A stretch of 64,000 nt of DNA, from assembly GCF_901709675.1 (NCBI RefSeq), contig NC_051108.1, positions 496,001 to 560,000 on the forward strand, written 5' to 3'. The stretch comes from Syngnathus acus (taxonomy: Eukaryota; Chordata; Actinopteri; Syngnathiformes; Syngnathidae). Both the position numbers and the translations under genes were made by a program. Positions 62,601-64,000 of the stretch are shown here, one piece after another. The notes beneath the pieces were generated by a model that was given only the letters and a program-made list of their open reading frames with translations, was not told where the DNA came from and did not search any database. Positions within the stretch are counted from its first letter, which is position 1. Each line of letters opens with the position of its first letter.

Positions 62601-63933
62601 CTCATTTCCAGTCCCCCGAAATACAGGGCCCGAACCATACCTGCTGTCTCTGATAGGCCGAAAAGGTCTTCTCGATGTCCTCCAGATCCAGAATTTTGAA
62701 AACCCTGGCGTCGTCCACATCCATCCAAACGGTGCCTTCCAGTTTGTTCTGAGCGACAGACGAGAGAGACACGTCGTGGTGGTGGTCGTCGGAGCGCAAA
62801 AGTGGCCGACGTTCCTCACCTCGGCCAACTTGGACCAGTTGAAGGATTTGAGCGGGTTGCACGGCTGCGGGATGTTCTTCTTCTTCTGCATCGAGGGTCC
62901 CAGCGGGGCCCCGGGCGGCAGGGGGATGCCTGCCCCGGGCGGGCGACCCGGCCCTGGCGGGGGGCCGCCCGGCGGGGGAGGAGGGGGTGGCGGCGGAACC
63001 ATGGCGCCGCCCGGAGGCGGCGGGCGCAGGCCGGAGAAGGACGGCACGGGCGGGGGTGGCGCCGGGCCCCCGGGGGCGCCGCCTGGAACCACGGTGACTT
63101 GTCTCTGCAGGGAGGAAATGTGCGTCGGATTAAAGGCGCCAGCGCACACGTTGAGGAAGCGGGCTCGGGACGTACGGCGCTGAGCTCGTGCAGGCGCGCG
63201 CTGAGCTCGGCCACTTGCTGCTTGACGTTCCTGTGCTCGCCGCTCTCCTTCTCCAGCTTCTCCTTCATCTTGTTGAGCGTCTGCATCATGTCCTCCTTCT
63301 CCTGCGTCTTGGCGTCGCATTCGCGCTCCTTCTTCTCCAACTTCTGCTGCAGCTCGTGGTGCTCTGGACGGGGCAAAAGCGGGCCGTGAGCGCGGCGGCC
63401 GCAGACGGCCGGCGCCGGCCGCGCTCACCTTTGCGCATCTTTTCCGCTTGCTCCTTCCACTGCTTCACCTCGTTCTCGTTGACCAACCTGAACCAGACCG
63501 CATCGTTTTAGCGACACGTCATCACAAAAAAAAAGTCGATTTTCCGATGAGGTCATAGTGGGCCACTTGCGGTTGAGGCTGGACTCACATGCGCACGACA
63601 TTTTTCACATTGAAATTCTCCAGTGGCGTGACGTCGGGATCGTGGCCCTTGTCGTTCTGCAGCACCATCTGCTGGACGATGCGATCCAGTAGCAGCCAGT
63701 ACTGCACCGTGTTGCCGCTCCTCTTGTCTGCGCACACGAGGAGGCTTGTTGTTGTTGTTGTTGTTGTTGTTGTTTTGACAACCAAATGAGCTCCGACTGT
63801 GCGGCGAGCCCTCACGTGGCATGAGGAGGCAGTGATGGAGGACGGACATAAAGTGCGGGAATGCGTCGGTGTGGTTCATCTTCTTGCGGATGAGCTCAAA
63901 CACTTGGGTGGCACTTTTGGTGTCGATGTGTAC
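59660..63933 (-). CDS. daam1: Dishevelled-associated activator of morphogenesis 1 (formin), 3' part
   Basis: Seventeen exons on the minus strand: 63816-63933, 63589-63727, 63429-63487, 63176-63363, 62820-63104, 62641-62748, 62328-62357, 61987-62084, 61839-61923, 61655-61761, 61456-61544, 61216-61384, 61019-61126, 60852-60912, 60628-60759, 59954-60124, 59660-59875 (TAG). The GTPase-binding 5' part is outside the window. Visible order: DID end ([20 protein letters not shown]), coiled coil ([18 protein letters not shown]), proline-rich FH1 (exon 62820-63104), FH2 ([57 protein letters not shown]) and the DAD helix [17 protein letters not shown]. It nucleates actin downstream of Wnt/planar polarity. 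The end [10 protein letters not shown] and the l3hypdh neighbour favour DAAM1 over DAAM2. Whether it is the a or b fish paralogue is not decidable. Confidence 0.95.
60940..60990. repeat. (CACGT)n tandem repeat in a daam1 intron
   Basis: About nine CACGT/CACGC pentamers, overlapping CRE half sites (TGACG on the other strand). Between the exons at 60,852-60,912 and 61,019-61,126. Confidence 0.85.
63747..63774. repeat. (GTT)n microsatellite in a daam1 intron
   Basis: Nine GTT units in the intron between exons 63,589-63,727 and 63,816-63,933. Confidence 0.9.
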
Positions 63934-64000
63934 CTGCGAGCGGACGACAAACAGACGAGTGGCTAAATGGCTAATTGTTGGCCGACGAAGGCCGTCCGTC

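Noticed and set aside
62358-63428. 356-codon uninterrupted frame through the daam1 FH1 region
   Set aside because: It runs through introns. The part similar to DAAM1 is only the 62,820-63,104 exon, with good splice sites at both ends.

Overview
The window is vertebrate nuclear DNA, almost certainly from a ray-finned (teleost) fish. The genes have many short coding exons with GT..AG introns, often only 65-150 bp long. Simple repeats, fish-type DNA transposons and tRNA-derived SINEs lie between them. The species cannot be named from the sequence; the compactness and repeat types fit a percomorph.

Layout, left to right. 1-2,875 (+): 3' part of ncoa7, ending in a TLDc domain. 4,041-5,190 and 5,692-6,495 (+): two tandem HINT3-type histidine-triad hydrolase genes with the same exon sizes. 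6,837-9,509 (+): an unrecognised intronless open frame for an 890-residue acidic protein. 9.6-15.2 kb: gene-free DNA with a cluster of homeodomain-type TAATTA sites. 15,243-18,624 (+): vsx2, the retinal homeobox gene. 19,320-25,342 (+): acss1, mitochondrial acetyl-CoA synthetase, tail-to-tail with abcd4 (25,551-29,884, -), the cobalamin-associated ABC transporter. 30.2-31.0 kb: a decayed hAT transposon. 32,370-34,468 (-): sgpp1, head-to-head with kcnh5 (35,449-42,245, +), an EAG2-type potassium channel. 44.4-56.2 kb: telomere-like degenerate repeats, about 490-bp tandem units and an approximately 11-kb inverted repeat. 57,414-58,951 (+): l3hypdh. 59,660-63,933 (-): 3' part of daam1, running off the right edge.

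The gene order joins pieces that lie apart in human: ncoa7/hint3 (6q22), vsx2/abcd4 (14q24), sgpp1/kcnh5 and l3hypdh/daam1 (14q23). acss1 is next to VSX1 on human 20p11. The window therefore looks like a piece of an ancestral vsx paralogon plus a teleost-specific join. The genes do not form one pathway.

The most unusual object is the inverted repeat at about 45.17-56.20 kb. Its arms look nearly identical in the stretches I compared and stay in exact register for over 2 kb. Each arm carries promoter-like CCAAT/GC-box blocks, Pol III box-like sequences, a triplicated exon-like cassette with splice signals, a CTCF-like motif facing the centre, and a 33/36-bp minisatellite. The minisatellite's stop-free sequence creates spurious reading frames of up to 2,127 codons. 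I see no convincing protein gene inside it.
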